Source: Weissella koreensis KACC 15510 (GTDB lineage: Bacteria > Bacillota > Bacilli > Lactobacillales > Lactobacillaceae). From it: DNA of 64,000 bases. Shown here piece after piece: positions 45,620 through 53,809 of this stretch. The position numbers and the translations under genes are program-made. Under the pieces are notes generated by a model. That model did not search any database and was not told where the DNA came from. It was given only the letters and a program-made list of their open reading frames with translations. The stretch spans positions 682,001 through 746,000 of the forward strand of contig NC_015759.1 of NCBI RefSeq assembly GCF_000219805.1, written 5' to 3'. The number at the start of each line of letters is the position of its first letter. The first letter of the stretch is position 1.

Positions 45620-46393
45620 TTAAAATTTTTTTGTTCTAAATATAACATAACCAATAAATAAAAATATTATAATATAACCAAATCCTCCATACAGCATTTG
45701 CATATTACTCAGTTTTGTCATGTTATGATATGATTCGTAATTATAATATTGAGTCGTTAAATGCGTTGCTATATTTAATGGATTCCAACGAACGATACCT
45801 ATTAAAGAATTATAACGATATATAATACTATTTGATATTCCACTTCCCATAAATACAATTAAAACACTCAAAGTTGTTACAACCTCGCTAGACTTTATTA
45901 ATATAGATAATAAAAATACACAACTAATTACAACCATAGTGGCTATAATATCTAAAAAACTTGTTTTTAATAAATTGATCACTAGCGGTTCATTATACTG
46001 ATAAATATCTATCCATGAAAAAATACTTTTATTTAATAAAACAATAGATAAAATCATTGTGTATATGACAGCAAATAAATGTATAAATATATCGTATAAA
46101 AAAAGTACAAACACCTTGGCAAAATATGCTACATTTTTATTTTTTGATTTATACAATAACTGCCAAATAGTATTATTTTTAAATTCCATAGAAAATATTG
46201 TTGATCCAACTAAAATTAATAAAAATGGAGATATAGTATCTAACCCGAATTCACCCATTATTAATAATTTACTATAATCATTTCTAAGAGATAATCCTAA
46301 AAAAAGCATAAAAACAAACAATACTACTAATGAAACCCAAGTTATTTTTCTTTTGGACAACTTAATTATTTCTCTTTTTACATTGATAATCAT
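45620..46393 (-). CDS. ABC-2 type permease, lantibiotic-immunity-like (second)
   Basis: This 257-residue membrane protein has six hydrophobic helices and the layout of BcrB/NukE/MutE-like ABC-2 permeases: a short basic start (KREIIKLSKRKITW) and a soluble loop between helices 2 and 3 (MEFKNNTIWQLLYKSKN). It lies 19 bp after a second permease of the same type and an ATPase, so the three form one exporter. Likely role is peptide-antibiotic self-protection or detoxification. Very AT-rich codon use fits a mobile origin. Confidence 0.75.
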   Translation of the reverse strand: MIINVKREIIKLSKRKITWVSLVVLFVFMLFLGLSLRNDYSKLLIMGEFGLDTISPFLLILVGSTIFSMEFKNNTIWQLLYKSKNKNVAYFAKVFVLFLYDIFIHLFAVIYTMILSIVLLNKSIFSWIDIYQYNEPLVINLLKTSFLDIIATMVVISCVFLLSILIKSSEVVTTLSVLIVFMGSGISNSIIYRYNSLIGIVRWNPLNIATHLTTQYYNYESYHNMTKLSNMQMLYGGFGYIIIFLFIGYVIFRTKKF

Positions 46394-46412
46394 TTTAATT
46401 GCCTTTCATTAA

Positions 46413-47150
46413 TCAAATTTTCCGATTCTTAAATAAGAAATAACCCAAATAGATGAATAATATTGTATAAATTATATTTCCCAAAATTAAATTCAAACTA
46501 GATAACCCACTGACATATTTGAAATCGGGACTATTTAGTTTGCTTATTATATATATCATATTCAATGGATTCCACTTTAAAATACTATGTAGGAAGGGAA
46601 TAAGTTGTTCTATAAATCCCGAAATGGTCGTTCCAATAAATCCTATAAATAAACCACAACCAACAACGGCAATATTTGATTTTAAAATAGATAATAAAAG
46701 AAAAGCCAGCGATATCATAAAAAATGAATATATTAACGTCCCAGATAAATTTATAATCAGCTTATCAATTTGATCGATATTAACTGATAGTCCAAATATA
46801 TAACCAAATATCACCGTAATTATTAATGAAAATAAAATCAATAAAACACTATATATACTAGCTATAAATAATTTATTAATATAAATAGTTAATTTATTAT
46901 CATACTTGTAAAATAAATTGATAATCGTTCCATTTTCATACTCCATATCAAGAAAATTTCCGGAAACCATCATAATAATAATAGTGATCCATTGAGTACT
47001 CCCAAATCCCGACTGAAAAGATAAGCTTATATTATTAGTAGTTATAGCAAAATAACTCATTAATGCTATTAACATTACGAAACCCCATCTACTCAAATTT
47101 TGTTTAAAAAACTTTTTAAATTCATTTTTTAATTTAATATAATTGTCCAT
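46413..47150 (-). CDS. ABC-2 type permease, lantibiotic-immunity-like (first)
   Basis: This 245-residue membrane protein has six helices and the loop FLDMEYENGTIINLFYKYDN near residue 70, paralogous to the loop of the downstream permease. Its 5' end overlaps the ATPase gene by 17 nt. Of two close ATG codons, the one at 47150 has AAGGGG at better spacing. The pair of different permeases suggests a heterodimeric membrane domain, as in LanEFG-type immunity transporters. Confidence 0.75.
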   Translation of the reverse strand: MDNYIKLKNEFKKFFKQNLSRWGFVMLIALMSYFAITTNNISLSFQSGFGSTQWITIIIMMVSGNFLDMEYENGTIINLFYKYDNKLTIYINKLFIASIYSVLLILFSLIITVIFGYIFGLSVNIDQIDKLIINLSGTLIYSFFMISLAFLLLSILKSNIAVVGCGLFIGFIGTTISGFIEQLIPFLHSILKWNPLNMIYIISKLNSPDFKYVSGLSSLNLILGNIIYTILFIYLGYFLFKNRKI

Positions 47151-48021
47151 GTTCATTCCCCTTTTTAGTGGAAATTAACTCAATAATTTTATCTTCAAAA
47201 TTAACATCATTCTTTTCTAAGTCTATGATATATACTTCTTCCCCTATTAAAATTCTCTGAGCCAAAATAACATCATCTGTACTGATAACAAAATAATTGT
47301 CTCTTAACAAAAAATTGATACCCTTAGCTTTAAATATGTCTATTGTTCTTTTAATATCACTAGTAATAAGTTTGACATGACTATTATCTATAAACTCATC
47401 AACTGGTTTATTTAAAATGATATGTCCATGCTCAATTAAAATAATATTAGTCATGATCTTCTGTAACTCTGAAAGAATATGACTAGAGATCAAAAATGCC
47501 TTACCATTTGTCGAATAATCTTTAATAATATTTCTAATCAGTATTGTTGATTCTATATCTAAGCCATTCATGGGCTCATCGAGAATAACCAAATCAGGAT
47601 TATTTATCAAAGCCATAGCAATTCCTAATTTTTGTTTCATTCCTAATGAATAATTTTTTACATTATCATAAATATAACTACTCATACCCAACTTTTCTAC
47701 CAATTTAATTATCTCGACTTCTTCATCACAATATAATCGTATATTTTCATATCCTGAAAAGAATGGATAAACTGCCGGATGTTCGATTAATGCTCCAACC
47801 TTCTGCAAACCACTGTGACTATTTTCAGTAATCGGAATATCTTTGAAAGTGATTTCTCCAGTAAATTTTGTTAGCCCTAAAATAGTCTTCATGATCGTTG
47901 TTTTACCAGCACCATTAGACCCTACTAACCCAACTATTTCTCCAGGTTCTATTTTAAAAGAAACATCTTTAATTATTTTTTTCTTTCCAAAATATGTATT
48001 AATATTTTTAATATTTAACAT
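47134..48021 (-). CDS. ABC transporter ATP-binding protein, BcrA/LanF-like
   Basis: This 295-residue ATPase has Walker A GSNGAGKTT (about 36-44), signature YSLGMKQKLG near 128, Walker B LVILDEPMNGLD near 151 and a His switch ISSHILSE. Use of LGMKQ and the C-terminal degenerate domain resemble the bacitracin/lantibiotic resistance subfamily. GGGAG precedes the ATG at 48021; the frame is open further upstream. It follows the membrane-anchored XRE gene by 14 bp and overlaps the first permease gene. Confidence 0.85.
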   Translation of the reverse strand: MLNIKNINTYFGKKKIIKDVSFKIEPGEIVGLVGSNGAGKTTIMKTILGLTKFTGEITFKDIPITENSHSGLQKVGALIEHPAVYPFFSGYENIRLYCDEEVEIIKLVEKLGMSSYIYDNVKNYSLGMKQKLGIAMALINNPDLVILDEPMNGLDIESTILIRNIIKDYSTNGKAFLISSHILSELQKIMTNIILIEHGHIILNKPVDEFIDNSHVKLITSDIKRTIDIFKAKGINFLLRDNYFVISTDDVILAQRILIGEEVYIIDLEKNDVNFEDKIIELISTKKGNEHGQLY

Positions 48022-48035
48022 TTTAATCTCCCAAA

Positions 48036-48575
48036 TCACTTCACGTTAGGTTCATACGTTTCATATAGCACAGAATGAATATTATACCTTATGTATGATT
48101 TAATATATTTAAATGATTTTTTACAAACATAATAAATAACTATTATCCCTAACATTCCCAATCCAAAATATAAAAACGATTCACCTGTTTCTATAACTGT
48201 AAAACTTTGATTTTTAAAAATGAACAAATATAAATTCCAAAATGGAAAAGCAACTCCAACTAAAATAAAGAAAATAAAAATTAATAAAAAGCTTAGGATC
48301 GGAATTAAATATGGAATTAAAAAATAGTTTAAAGTTAGCACCCCAACTAATGCCATAAAATTTAATTGTTTTTTAGTAATCATCCTATTTTCTCCGATAA
48401 TTCTTGAAATAGATTCATTATATAATTTTGACAAATCTACCAATGCTAAAGCGGGAGGTAACGGTTGTGCTTTTTCCCAATGAGATACTGTTTGTCGAGT
48501 CACATTTAATTCATCAGCTACTTCTTGTTGCGTCAATCCTTTTTCTAATCTAATAGACTTCAAATTATTTTCCAT
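48036..48575 (-). CDS. XRE-family regulator with C-terminal membrane segments
   Basis: This 179-residue protein joins an HTH_3 domain (residues 1-62, LTQQEVADELNVTRQTVSHW) to a membrane part with three or four helices (about 70-90, 92-115, 132-155). It is the first gene of the operon with the ABC exporter. A DNA-binding domain tied to the membrane next to a LanF-like exporter suggests a one-component sensor of membrane-active peptides. That is inference from architecture and context. Confidence 0.8.
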   Translation of the reverse strand: MENNLKSIRLEKGLTQQEVADELNVTRQTVSHWEKAQPLPPALALVDLSKLYNESISRIIGENRMITKKQLNFMALVGVLTLNYFLIPYLIPILSFLLIFIFFILVGVAFPFWNLYLFIFKNQSFTVIETGESFLYFGLGMLGIIVIYYVCKKSFKYIKSYIRYNIHSVLYETYEPNVK

Positions 48576-48822
48576 AAATAGCTTCTCCTCATACTCATTA
48601 TATATTCCTAAAATGATAATTTGACTAGCAAATTATTTTTAACATACCTTATATAAAGGCATTTTATAACTAAATTATAAATATATTCATTTAAAAATGA
48701 AGCAAAATATATCCTAATCAGATTATATTAATATTTTAAAAGCCGCTCTATTAGTACCTATTTTTACTAATCAGTTTAGATTTATTTCGAAATATATAAT
48801 TATAATGATATGAGCTTTTTTA

Positions 48823-49150
48823 TCTCGAATTACCCGTTATTTCCCGACGTTCCCCGTTCAAAATCCCGCCAAAACAAAAAAACGGGCACGATGAAGCCTT
48901 TTTATACCTGGCTTCGTTGGCAGTTTCCCGTTTTCCCGTTTATTTTACCGATAATATATAGATATTATTTGACTATTAGATTGATCCTGATTTTAGCTGA
49001 GTTCATTTGTTTTACAATTCGTTCATATAGTCCAACGGACTCTAATGTCTCTAGTTGCCAGTTCAATCCAAAACCACGCACAAATCGAGATAATGGATGT
49101 GCAGGTTCTTTAGTATCCTGTGCTACCAATACTTTGATTTTATCGTTAGC
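48823..49150. repeat. Island repeat, copy C (hairpin block plus DUF1643 3' end)
   Basis: The block CCCGTTATTTCCCGACGTTC to about 48960 is shared with copies A, B and D. From 48960 to 49150, the 3' end of the DUF1643 gene, it is shared only with copy D at 58375-58681. Its hairpin (GAAGCC/GGCTTC core, outer CGGG/CCCG stem, T tract on the minus strand) probably terminates the DUF1643 operon. It accounts for most of the gap 48576-48964. Confidence 0.8.
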
Positions 49151-49567
49151 TTCTTGATCCATTAGCCGCTCTAAAAATGTACGTAATCTAAATCGTGAAA
49201 TTTCTGATTTATCAGTCAAAGCACCAGTCGCAATGACAATGTAGTCTTGTTTTAGTGCAGTTGTGACTAGTTCATCCATACTATTATCTGTATACGCTTC
49301 GCGTAATATTTTCTCATTCGCTTTATTTCCTACACTCTTTGAAAATAAATTGCCTACTACGACACCACCTCCTCCCAATTTAAAGACGGCATTTTGAATC
49401 AACATCCCAGTCATATCATCTGACACTAGCTGTTCATTAGCTGGATAGTTACTTAATATGAAATAGCTTGGTAAATCACTATCCCACTGCCTGCTTTTCC
49501 AGAATATGTGTTCGCCCTCTCTTTTTTGACTTAGCTTCATTGCGACTTTTTCAATTGTTTTAGCCAT
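48965..49567 (-). CDS. DUF1643 family protein
   Basis: This 200-residue protein shows the DUF1643 pattern: SYFILSNYPANEQLVSDDM (about 34-52, usually LNPSxAD..DDPT) and GGGGVVVGNLFSKSV (about 64-78). It then has an IVATGALTDK stretch where family members have AWG. The family is common on plasmids and phages and has no known function; it may bind a nucleotide. It is last in a cassette of small genes on the minus strand. A truncated, frameshifted copy of its 3' end is at 58.5 kb. Confidence 0.75.
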   Translation of the reverse strand: MAKTIEKVAMKLSQKREGEHIFWKSRQWDSDLPSYFILSNYPANEQLVSDDMTGMLIQNAVFKLGGGGVVVGNLFSKSVGNKANEKILREAYTDNSMDELVTTALKQDYIVIATGALTDKSEISRFRLRTFLERLMDQEANDKIKVLVAQDTKEPAHPLSRFVRGFGLNWQLETLESVGLYERIVKQMNSAKIRINLIVK

Positions 49568-49579
49568 TGTTATTTACTC

Positions 49580-49882
49580 CTATATCCTTTTACTTTCATA
49601 TGCAATATCGCCCTTATAAAGGACCACATACCCTAATATCGATCCTTTTACGTTGTAATATGTAGCTATGGTGACTATTTCATTCTTATTGATTAAGATG
49701 GTTTGAGAATTAATCTTTACTTTATCCACACCTAATAAAAAAGCTGGAACCATTGTTGGCTCCAGCTCACTTATTTCAATCAATATTTCTTCTGGTTTTA
49801 AGACTTCAATTGTATGGATATGTTCCCACCCAAATAGTTCAATTACTTGGTTCATCAATACTTTATATAGCTTATTATTCAT
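49580..49882 (-). CDS. Hypothetical protein
   Basis: I do not recognise this 100-residue protein. It is soluble and rich in Ile, Glu and Lys, with predicted alternating strands and helices (EILIEISELEP, KVKINSQTILINKNEIVTIA). It overlaps the upstream Mor-like gene by 4 nt and ends 13 bp before the DUF1643 gene, so it belongs to the same operon. Confidence 0.65.
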   Translation of the reverse strand: MNNKLYKVLMNQVIELFGWEHIHTIEVLKPEEILIEISELEPTMVPAFLLGVDKVKINSQTILINKNEIVTIATYYNVKGSILGYVVLYKGDIAYESKRI

Positions 49883-50184
49883 ATTTTACCTTTTTCAATT
49901 TGTTTGATTACTCCTATAATCCACCTACGGGTGTATCCATACCTTTCTGATTCTTTATTTATATCTATTTCTCCATGTTCGTATTTATCCTTCAGAATTA
50001 GTTTCATGGCTTCAGGGCTATATAGATGAACCGGCAGGTTAATCTGTTGTCCGCTAAGCTGTCTGAATATCTTCATTAAGCCAAGTTCATCGCCTTCCAA
50101 CGCCATTAATATATCCATATAGACTGCATTCAATGCGTCTTTATCTATTTCATCATAATATTTAGCCTGTTTGATTCTGATCAC
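49879..50184 (-). CDS. Mor-like HTH protein
   Basis: The C-terminal half of this 101-residue protein (residues about 48-95: LPVHLYSPEAMKLIL, then KESERYGYTRRWIIGVIKQI) resembles the Mor transcription-activator family found in phages and mobile elements. The pattern is strand, then helix, then an HTH. The start is uncertain: GTG at 50184 has AAGGA very close to it. The gene overlaps the next one by 4 nt. A decayed paralogue lies at 62.06-62.21 kb. It may activate an element promoter. Confidence 0.6.
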   Translation of the reverse strand: MIRIKQAKYYDEIDKDALNAVYMDILMALEGDELGLMKIFRQLSGQQINLPVHLYSPEAMKLILKDKYEHGEIDINKESERYGYTRRWIIGVIKQIEKGKI

Positions 50185-50188
50185 TTCC

Positions 50189-50263
50189 TTATTTTTTAGT
50201 ATCGCTCAAAATATTAATTAATTCTGTCGCAATTGTGATTAAGACTTTTTGACCTACTCTCAT
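50189..50263 (-). CDS. Possible 24-residue microprotein
   Basis: The ATG overlaps the stop codon of the preceding gene as TAATG and opens a frame encoding MRVGQKVLITIATELINILS and four more residues, ending 5 nt before the Mor-like gene. The overlap implies reinitiation. The peptide would form an amphipathic helix. Its position in a tight operon supports translation, but its small size leaves doubt. Confidence 0.4.
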   Translation of the reverse strand: MRVGQKVLITIATELINILSDTKK

Positions 50264-50601
50264 TAAAACATCCATTCTTTATCTCCTTCCTTACGTGTAG
50301 CAATTAGTTGATTATCTTTGATCAATGCCAATCCCAAAGGATTGTTTGAAGGAATATCTACAAAATTAACTACGATACTTTCAAACCCTGCACCATTATT
50401 CAATTTCAGATATGAAACCACATACTCCATAATATATTCACTGTCACTGCTGATGAAATCTGGTAGTTCTTCACATCCAAGTTCGTCCGCAAACATGACT
50501 ATTGATTCCATTGGATAATCCTGCCTTGATACAATACCTTTATCATCACATATCATATTGATGCGTTCGTTCAAAATTTGTTTTAGTTTTACTTCTTCCA
50601 T
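50263..50601 (-). CDS. Hypothetical protein
   Basis: This 112-residue acidic soluble protein (MEEVKLKQILNERINMICDD, ending EGDKEWMF) belongs to no family I recognise. It has a strong GGAGG site 7 nt before the ATG at 50601; the upstream open frame is not needed. It is the first gene of the cassette leading to Mor-like, unknown and DUF1643 genes, and its stop overlaps a possible microprotein start. Confidence 0.65.
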   Translation of the reverse strand: MEEVKLKQILNERINMICDDKGIVSRQDYPMESIVMFADELGCEELPDFISSDSEYIMEYVVSYLKLNNGAGFESIVVNFVDIPSNNPLGLALIKDNQLIATRKEGDKEWMF

Positions 50602-50623
50602 AGTTTTACCTCCTTTTAGGCAC

Positions 50624-50656
50624 AAAAAAAGAGCTAAGCAAATTACACTTAGCTCT
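50624..50656 (-). terminator. Intrinsic terminator after the oxidoreductase gene
   Basis: AGAGCTAAG and CTTAGCTCT form a perfect 9-bp stem followed on the minus strand by a T tract. Confidence 0.8.
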
Positions 50657-50715
50657 ACTTCAACTTTATTAGAATATATAGATATATTCTGTATTCGTTA
50701 CAATTTTTTATTGAG

Positions 50716-50803
50716 TTTATGAATTTCATACATTCTCATCAAATTCATTTTCCGGAACACAGAAATTTCAAAATGTCTTTATCAAAACTCATATCAAATT
50801 TAT
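50716..50803. repeat. Direct repeat F, copy 1
   Basis: About 88 bp (TTATGAATTTCATACA to CTCATATCAA) recur at 52322-52411 with roughly 90% identity. The two copies bracket the Crp/Fnr–oxidoreductase cassette. Confidence 0.75.
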
Positions 50804-50823
50804 ATTACTTCATACTTTCAATT

Positions 50824-51411
50824 TTACATTTCTGCAAATTTTCGTTCTATCTTTTTCAACCATTTTTCTCTTTTTTCAGGCTTAACCATTTTAACCATGT
50901 TGAAACTGACCCACTTAACGTTCTTCATACCTGATTTTTTAAAAGTTCCCTTTATCAGTGCTTTTTTCAAAGCATTACCATAGCTAAACTTATACATTAC
51001 TTTTGGAGTATTCATTGTTGTAATAACTGTTGTAGACTTTAACTTTGGTAAAAGACTAACCATACTAAAACCATTCTTCTTGTAATCATATGTTAATCCA
51101 GGATATATGACCTTATCAATAAATCCTTTTGTCATTGCGGGCATTAATTCCCACCAAATTGGAAAAATGAAGACCAAGTGATCAGCTTGATGTATTTTTT
51201 CTGCATAGCTGATGGCCATTGGATCAACTGCTTGATGTTTTACAAAACCTAATAGATCATTAGAATTCATTACAGGATTGAAATTTTCTTTATCTAAATC
51301 GATAACTTCATACTCTCCGTAATTATTATTTATTCCTTTGATCACTGATTCTAAAATGGCATGGTTATAACTACCTTCATATGGATGATTGTAAATAATT
51401 AATGTTTTCAT
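50824..51411 (-). CDS. NAD(P)H-dependent flavodoxin-fold oxidoreductase
   Basis: This 195-residue protein starts MKTLIIYNHPYEGSYNHAIL, with the FMN phosphate-binding loop of the MdaB/YwrO/Kef-ancillary family. It has the flavin-contact motif FIFPIWWELMPAMTKGFIDK near 75-95. Such enzymes are FMN-dependent quinone or nitro reductases. AGGGAG stands 8 nt before the ATG at 51411. A Crp/Fnr regulator gene ends 77 bp upstream on the same strand and may control it. Confidence 0.85.
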   Translation of the reverse strand: MKTLIIYNHPYEGSYNHAILESVIKGINNNYGEYEVIDLDKENFNPVMNSNDLLGFVKHQAVDPMAISYAEKIHQADHLVFIFPIWWELMPAMTKGFIDKVIYPGLTYDYKKNGFSMVSLLPKLKSTTVITTMNTPKVMYKFSYGNALKKALIKGTFKKSGMKNVKWVSFNMVKMVKPEKREKWLKKIERKFAEM

Positions 51412-51488
51412 AATTGATTCTCCCTTATTACTTTGCACCTGTATCATAAGTTAAAATCAAATTATTGTAATTAACATAAGATAATCAA

Positions 51489-52034
51489 TCATTTAATTCT
51501 ATTTTTTATTCTACTTAAAGAAACCGGCGTAATTCCCAAGAAAGATGCTATATATTGAGCCGGTACACGTTTGATCAATTCACTGTTTTTTTCAAGCAAG
51601 GAAAGATATCTTTCTTCAGGAGATTCTTTAATTCTAGATAAAAAATACTCAGTATAAACAATAAAACGTTCAGATAGTTGATTCATCATAATTTTAAGTA
51701 GATCTGGTGAATCAATTAATAATATATCTAACTTTTCTTTTTCCAAAACTAAAACATCAGTCTCTTCGATTGTCTCGATCGAAAAAACACTAGGATTTTT
51801 CAGATAAAAGCTTTCATAAGATGATACTACCTGTCCTTCAAAGAAAAATTGGAAAGTTATTTCCTTACCATCGTCATTATTCCAAAGGCGTATTGCTCCC
51901 TTTTCAATAAAATATATTTTATCAGCTATATCTCCTTCAAAAAGCAAAGTTTTATTTGCAGCAAAACTTTTTTTATACCAATAATTTTTTTCTTTATCGT
52001 TAATTGAATTAATTATATCCATTAAATTATTCAT
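51489..52034 (-). CDS. Crp/Fnr-family transcriptional regulator
   Basis: This 181-residue protein has a cyclic-nucleotide-binding-type jelly roll (about 25-120, LLFEGDIADKIYFIEKGAIRL) and a short C-terminal HTH (VPAQYIASFLGITPVSLSRIKNRI) characteristic of compact Crp/Fnr members. No N-terminal Fe–S cysteines are present. GGAGG precedes the ATG at 52034. It heads a cassette with a quinone-reductase-like gene, flanked by direct repeats. Confidence 0.85.
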   Translation of the reverse strand: MNNLMDIINSINDKEKNYWYKKSFAANKTLLFEGDIADKIYFIEKGAIRLWNNDDGKEITFQFFFEGQVVSSYESFYLKNPSVFSIETIEETDVLVLEKEKLDILLIDSPDLLKIMMNQLSERFIVYTEYFLSRIKESPEERYLSLLEKNSELIKRVPAQYIASFLGITPVSLSRIKNRIK

Positions 52035-52321
52035 GAATACCTCCATTTAATGTAACTTATTTACCTATTTTATTTAACATTATTAAAAGTAAAATATACG
52101 TTAATAATCATATTAGCATTTATCGAATTTCTTTATCTATTTCAATGATTATTTCTTCAAGCATAGGTTAAATACATTAATTTAAAATTTGTTTTAATCT
52201 ATTTTTCTAAATCAATATTTTATCATTTTTTACAAAAAAAGAGCCAAGTGAACTGGTCCACCGACTCTCATACTATTACTTACACATTAACACCATATAT
52301 TATCCAGTCATTACAAATTAT

Positions 52322-52411
52322 TTAGTTATGAATTTCATACAATCTCATCAATTTCATTTTCCGGAACATAGGAATTTCAAAATGTTTTTATCAAAACTCA
52401 TATCAACTTCA
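52322..52411. repeat. Direct repeat F, copy 2
   Basis: This is the second copy of the 88-bp repeat at 50716-50803. A degenerate version of the terminator hairpin found beside copy 1 lies at about 52239-52268, so the duplicated unit was originally longer. The rest of 52035-52455 is AT-rich upstream sequence of the Crp/Fnr gene. Confidence 0.75.
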
Positions 52412-52455
52412 TACGACCTCATATTATATTAAAATCAATCATGAATAGAGCGATA

Positions 52456-52675
52456 CCATCAATCCAAATATAGATCCAAATACACCATCATATTATTTAG
52501 GAACTCCTTACCCTTCACCCTGCGTCTTTTTATATTTATACATAGGACTTCTTAGTACAGCTTGAATACAAATTCTCCACCAAAAAAGGGCGAACCCTTG
52601 AGTTCGTCCTTTTTATCTGCTTCTTTCAATTCGTCTACCAACTCGATCAATCATTTGGCTACATTAAATGATTAT
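52456..52675. repeat. Direct repeat E, copy 1
   Basis: About 215 bp recur at 59857-60070 with around 88% identity. The repeat contains a hairpin terminator (AAAAAGGGCGAAC / GTTCGTCCTTTTT, 52582-52614). On the minus strand it also encodes a coding remnant ending GSPFFGGEFVFKLY. Confidence 0.8.
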
Positions 52676-52795
52676 GCATTAATTTTTGGGTACGATGTTT
52701 CTGCTGTTAATAAATCATTAGATGGAATTTCAGTTGATGAATTCGAAACACATAATCCCATAATCATATCCACTTCTAGAAAATTTTTGATACTT
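52563..52795 (-). pseudogene. Decayed coding fragment of unknown function
   Basis: One minus-strand frame reads MIMGLCVSNSSTEIPSND, continues TAETSYPKINA, and then two stop codons interrupt SFNVAK and LIELVDELKEADKKDEL before it ends FFGGEFVFKLY. The 3' part is conserved, also with a stop, in repeat copy E2. It looks like the tail of a mobile-element gene, but I cannot name the family. Confidence 0.4.
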
Positions 52796-52824
52796 TAGAT
52801 CTTTGGACAAGTTTTGAATAAATA

Positions 52825-52874
52825 AAAATACACTTATGATTACCGACTGGCCTGTTCATAAGTGTATTTTTTTA
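52825..52874. terminator. Terminator after the YafQ-like gene
   Basis: AAAATACACTTATGA and TCATAAGTGTATTTT form a perfect stem followed by more T residues on one side and A-rich sequence on the other. Confidence 0.8.
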
Positions 52875-52883
52875 TTTTATCAG

Positions 52884-53111
52884 TCATTGAAATAGATCTT
52901 TATGAGTACCTATTCTAACTAATCTAATAATGGGGTTAGTTTTATGTGGAATGTATATTACGACTACATCTACCTGTCCATCTGATAGATGAAAATCAAG
53001 GTTACCATTATATAAGCCTCCACGATTATCTAACCCATGAGGATTATATGAATCTGGCACAGTCCCATTAATTTTTAATTCTCGTAATGCAACTTTGAAT
53101 TCAGATATCAA
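52884..53111 (-). CDS. YafQ/RelE-like toxin, probably lacking its normal start
   Basis: The reading frame resembles YafQ-family mRNA interferases (GGLYNGNLDFHLSDGQVDVV, then RLVRIGTHKDLFQ, with a C-terminal His and Phe typical of YafQ). Family homology continues upstream of the only usable start, a TTG at 53111, through LKPDPQFKKGYQVFKRDN. In-frame codons from the TAA at 53193-53195 to that TTG contain no ATG, GTG or TTG. The toxin is therefore either N-terminally truncated or silent. It follows a RelB/DinJ-like antitoxin gene. Confidence 0.6.
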   Translation of the reverse strand: MISEFKVALRELKINGTVPDSYNPHGLDNRGGLYNGNLDFHLSDGQVDVVVIYIPHKTNPIIRLVRIGTHKDLFQ

Positions 53112-53188
53112 TTCAGGATTGTCTCTCTTGAATACTTGATAACCTTTTTTAAATTGTGGATCTGGTTTTAGGATAAAGTCTGACGTTC

Positions 53189-53482
53189 TTAATTATCGCT
53201 GCCCAAGTGATTTATCAAATCATCAACATTATCAAATTCCGGTGAATTATCTGGAATCAATCCTATTTCCCTTGTCTGGGCTTCGATTAACGCCTTATGA
53301 GTTGTCTCATTAGGTATCCCTTTTGGGACAATCACTTCAAAAGGAATCTTATTTTGAATCACAAATTGTTTAGCGGCCATTACCAAATAGTCATTTAGAC
53401 TTAGTCCTACTGCTTTTAAGCGTGGTTCTAATTCATCGCGTAACTCATCATTCAGACGAATAGTTGTTGGTATTATTGCCAT
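53189..53482 (-). CDS. RelB/DinJ-family antitoxin
   Basis: This 97-residue protein has the ribbon-helix-helix start TTIRLNDELRDELEPRLKAV (about 6-25) and the DinJ-like segment LSLNDYLVMAAKQFVIQNKIPFEV, in two pieces. The C-terminal acidic tail would bind the toxin. It lies directly upstream of the YafQ-like frame, the usual antitoxin-first order. The antitoxin appears intact while the toxin start seems lost. Confidence 0.82.
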   Translation of the reverse strand: MAIIPTTIRLNDELRDELEPRLKAVGLSLNDYLVMAAKQFVIQNKIPFEVIVPKGIPNETTHKALIEAQTREIGLIPDNSPEFDNVDDLINHLGSDN

Positions 53483-53542
53483 AATATTGCACCACTTTAT
53501 TCTTTATATATTAAACCAATGACTTCATAATTTATTTTAACT

Positions 53543-53809
53543 TTAAGCCAATGTTATTTTGACACGTTTACCTAACGCATTAGCAATTTCAGTGAATTTA
53601 TCAATCGTGACATTGTCACCTTTTTCAATGTTAGCAACCGTTTTTTGACTAGTTCCAGCAAGGTCTGCTAGTTCTGATTGAGTCAATCCTGCTTCAGTTC
53701 GCGCATTATATAAGACAATTGCAGTTTCAAATTTATCACGAATGTTCTCGTAACCATTTGCCCACTCAACATCTTGTTTTTTTTCTGCTATCAAATCATT
53801 AATTTTCAT
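53543..53809 (-). CDS. HigA-like XRE antitoxin
   Basis: This 88-residue protein (MKINDLIAEKKQDVEWANGY...) has an HTH_3 domain (about 35-85, LTQSELADLAGTSQKTVANI). The ATG at 53809 lies inside the toxin gene (11-nt overlap) with AAGGA upstream, and the longer open frame is only toxin sequence read in another frame. Toxin-first order is typical of HigBA. It should neutralise the toxin and repress the operon. Confidence 0.85.
   Translation of the reverse strand: MKINDLIAEKKQDVEWANGYENIRDKFETAIVLYNARTEAGLTQSELADLAGTSQKTVANIEKGDNVTIDKFTEIANALGKRVKITLA

Noticed and set aside
52562-52798. 78-codon plus-strand frame
   Set aside because: It reads through repeat E antisense to a decayed minus-strand coding tail and starts inside a terminator; no ribosome binding site.
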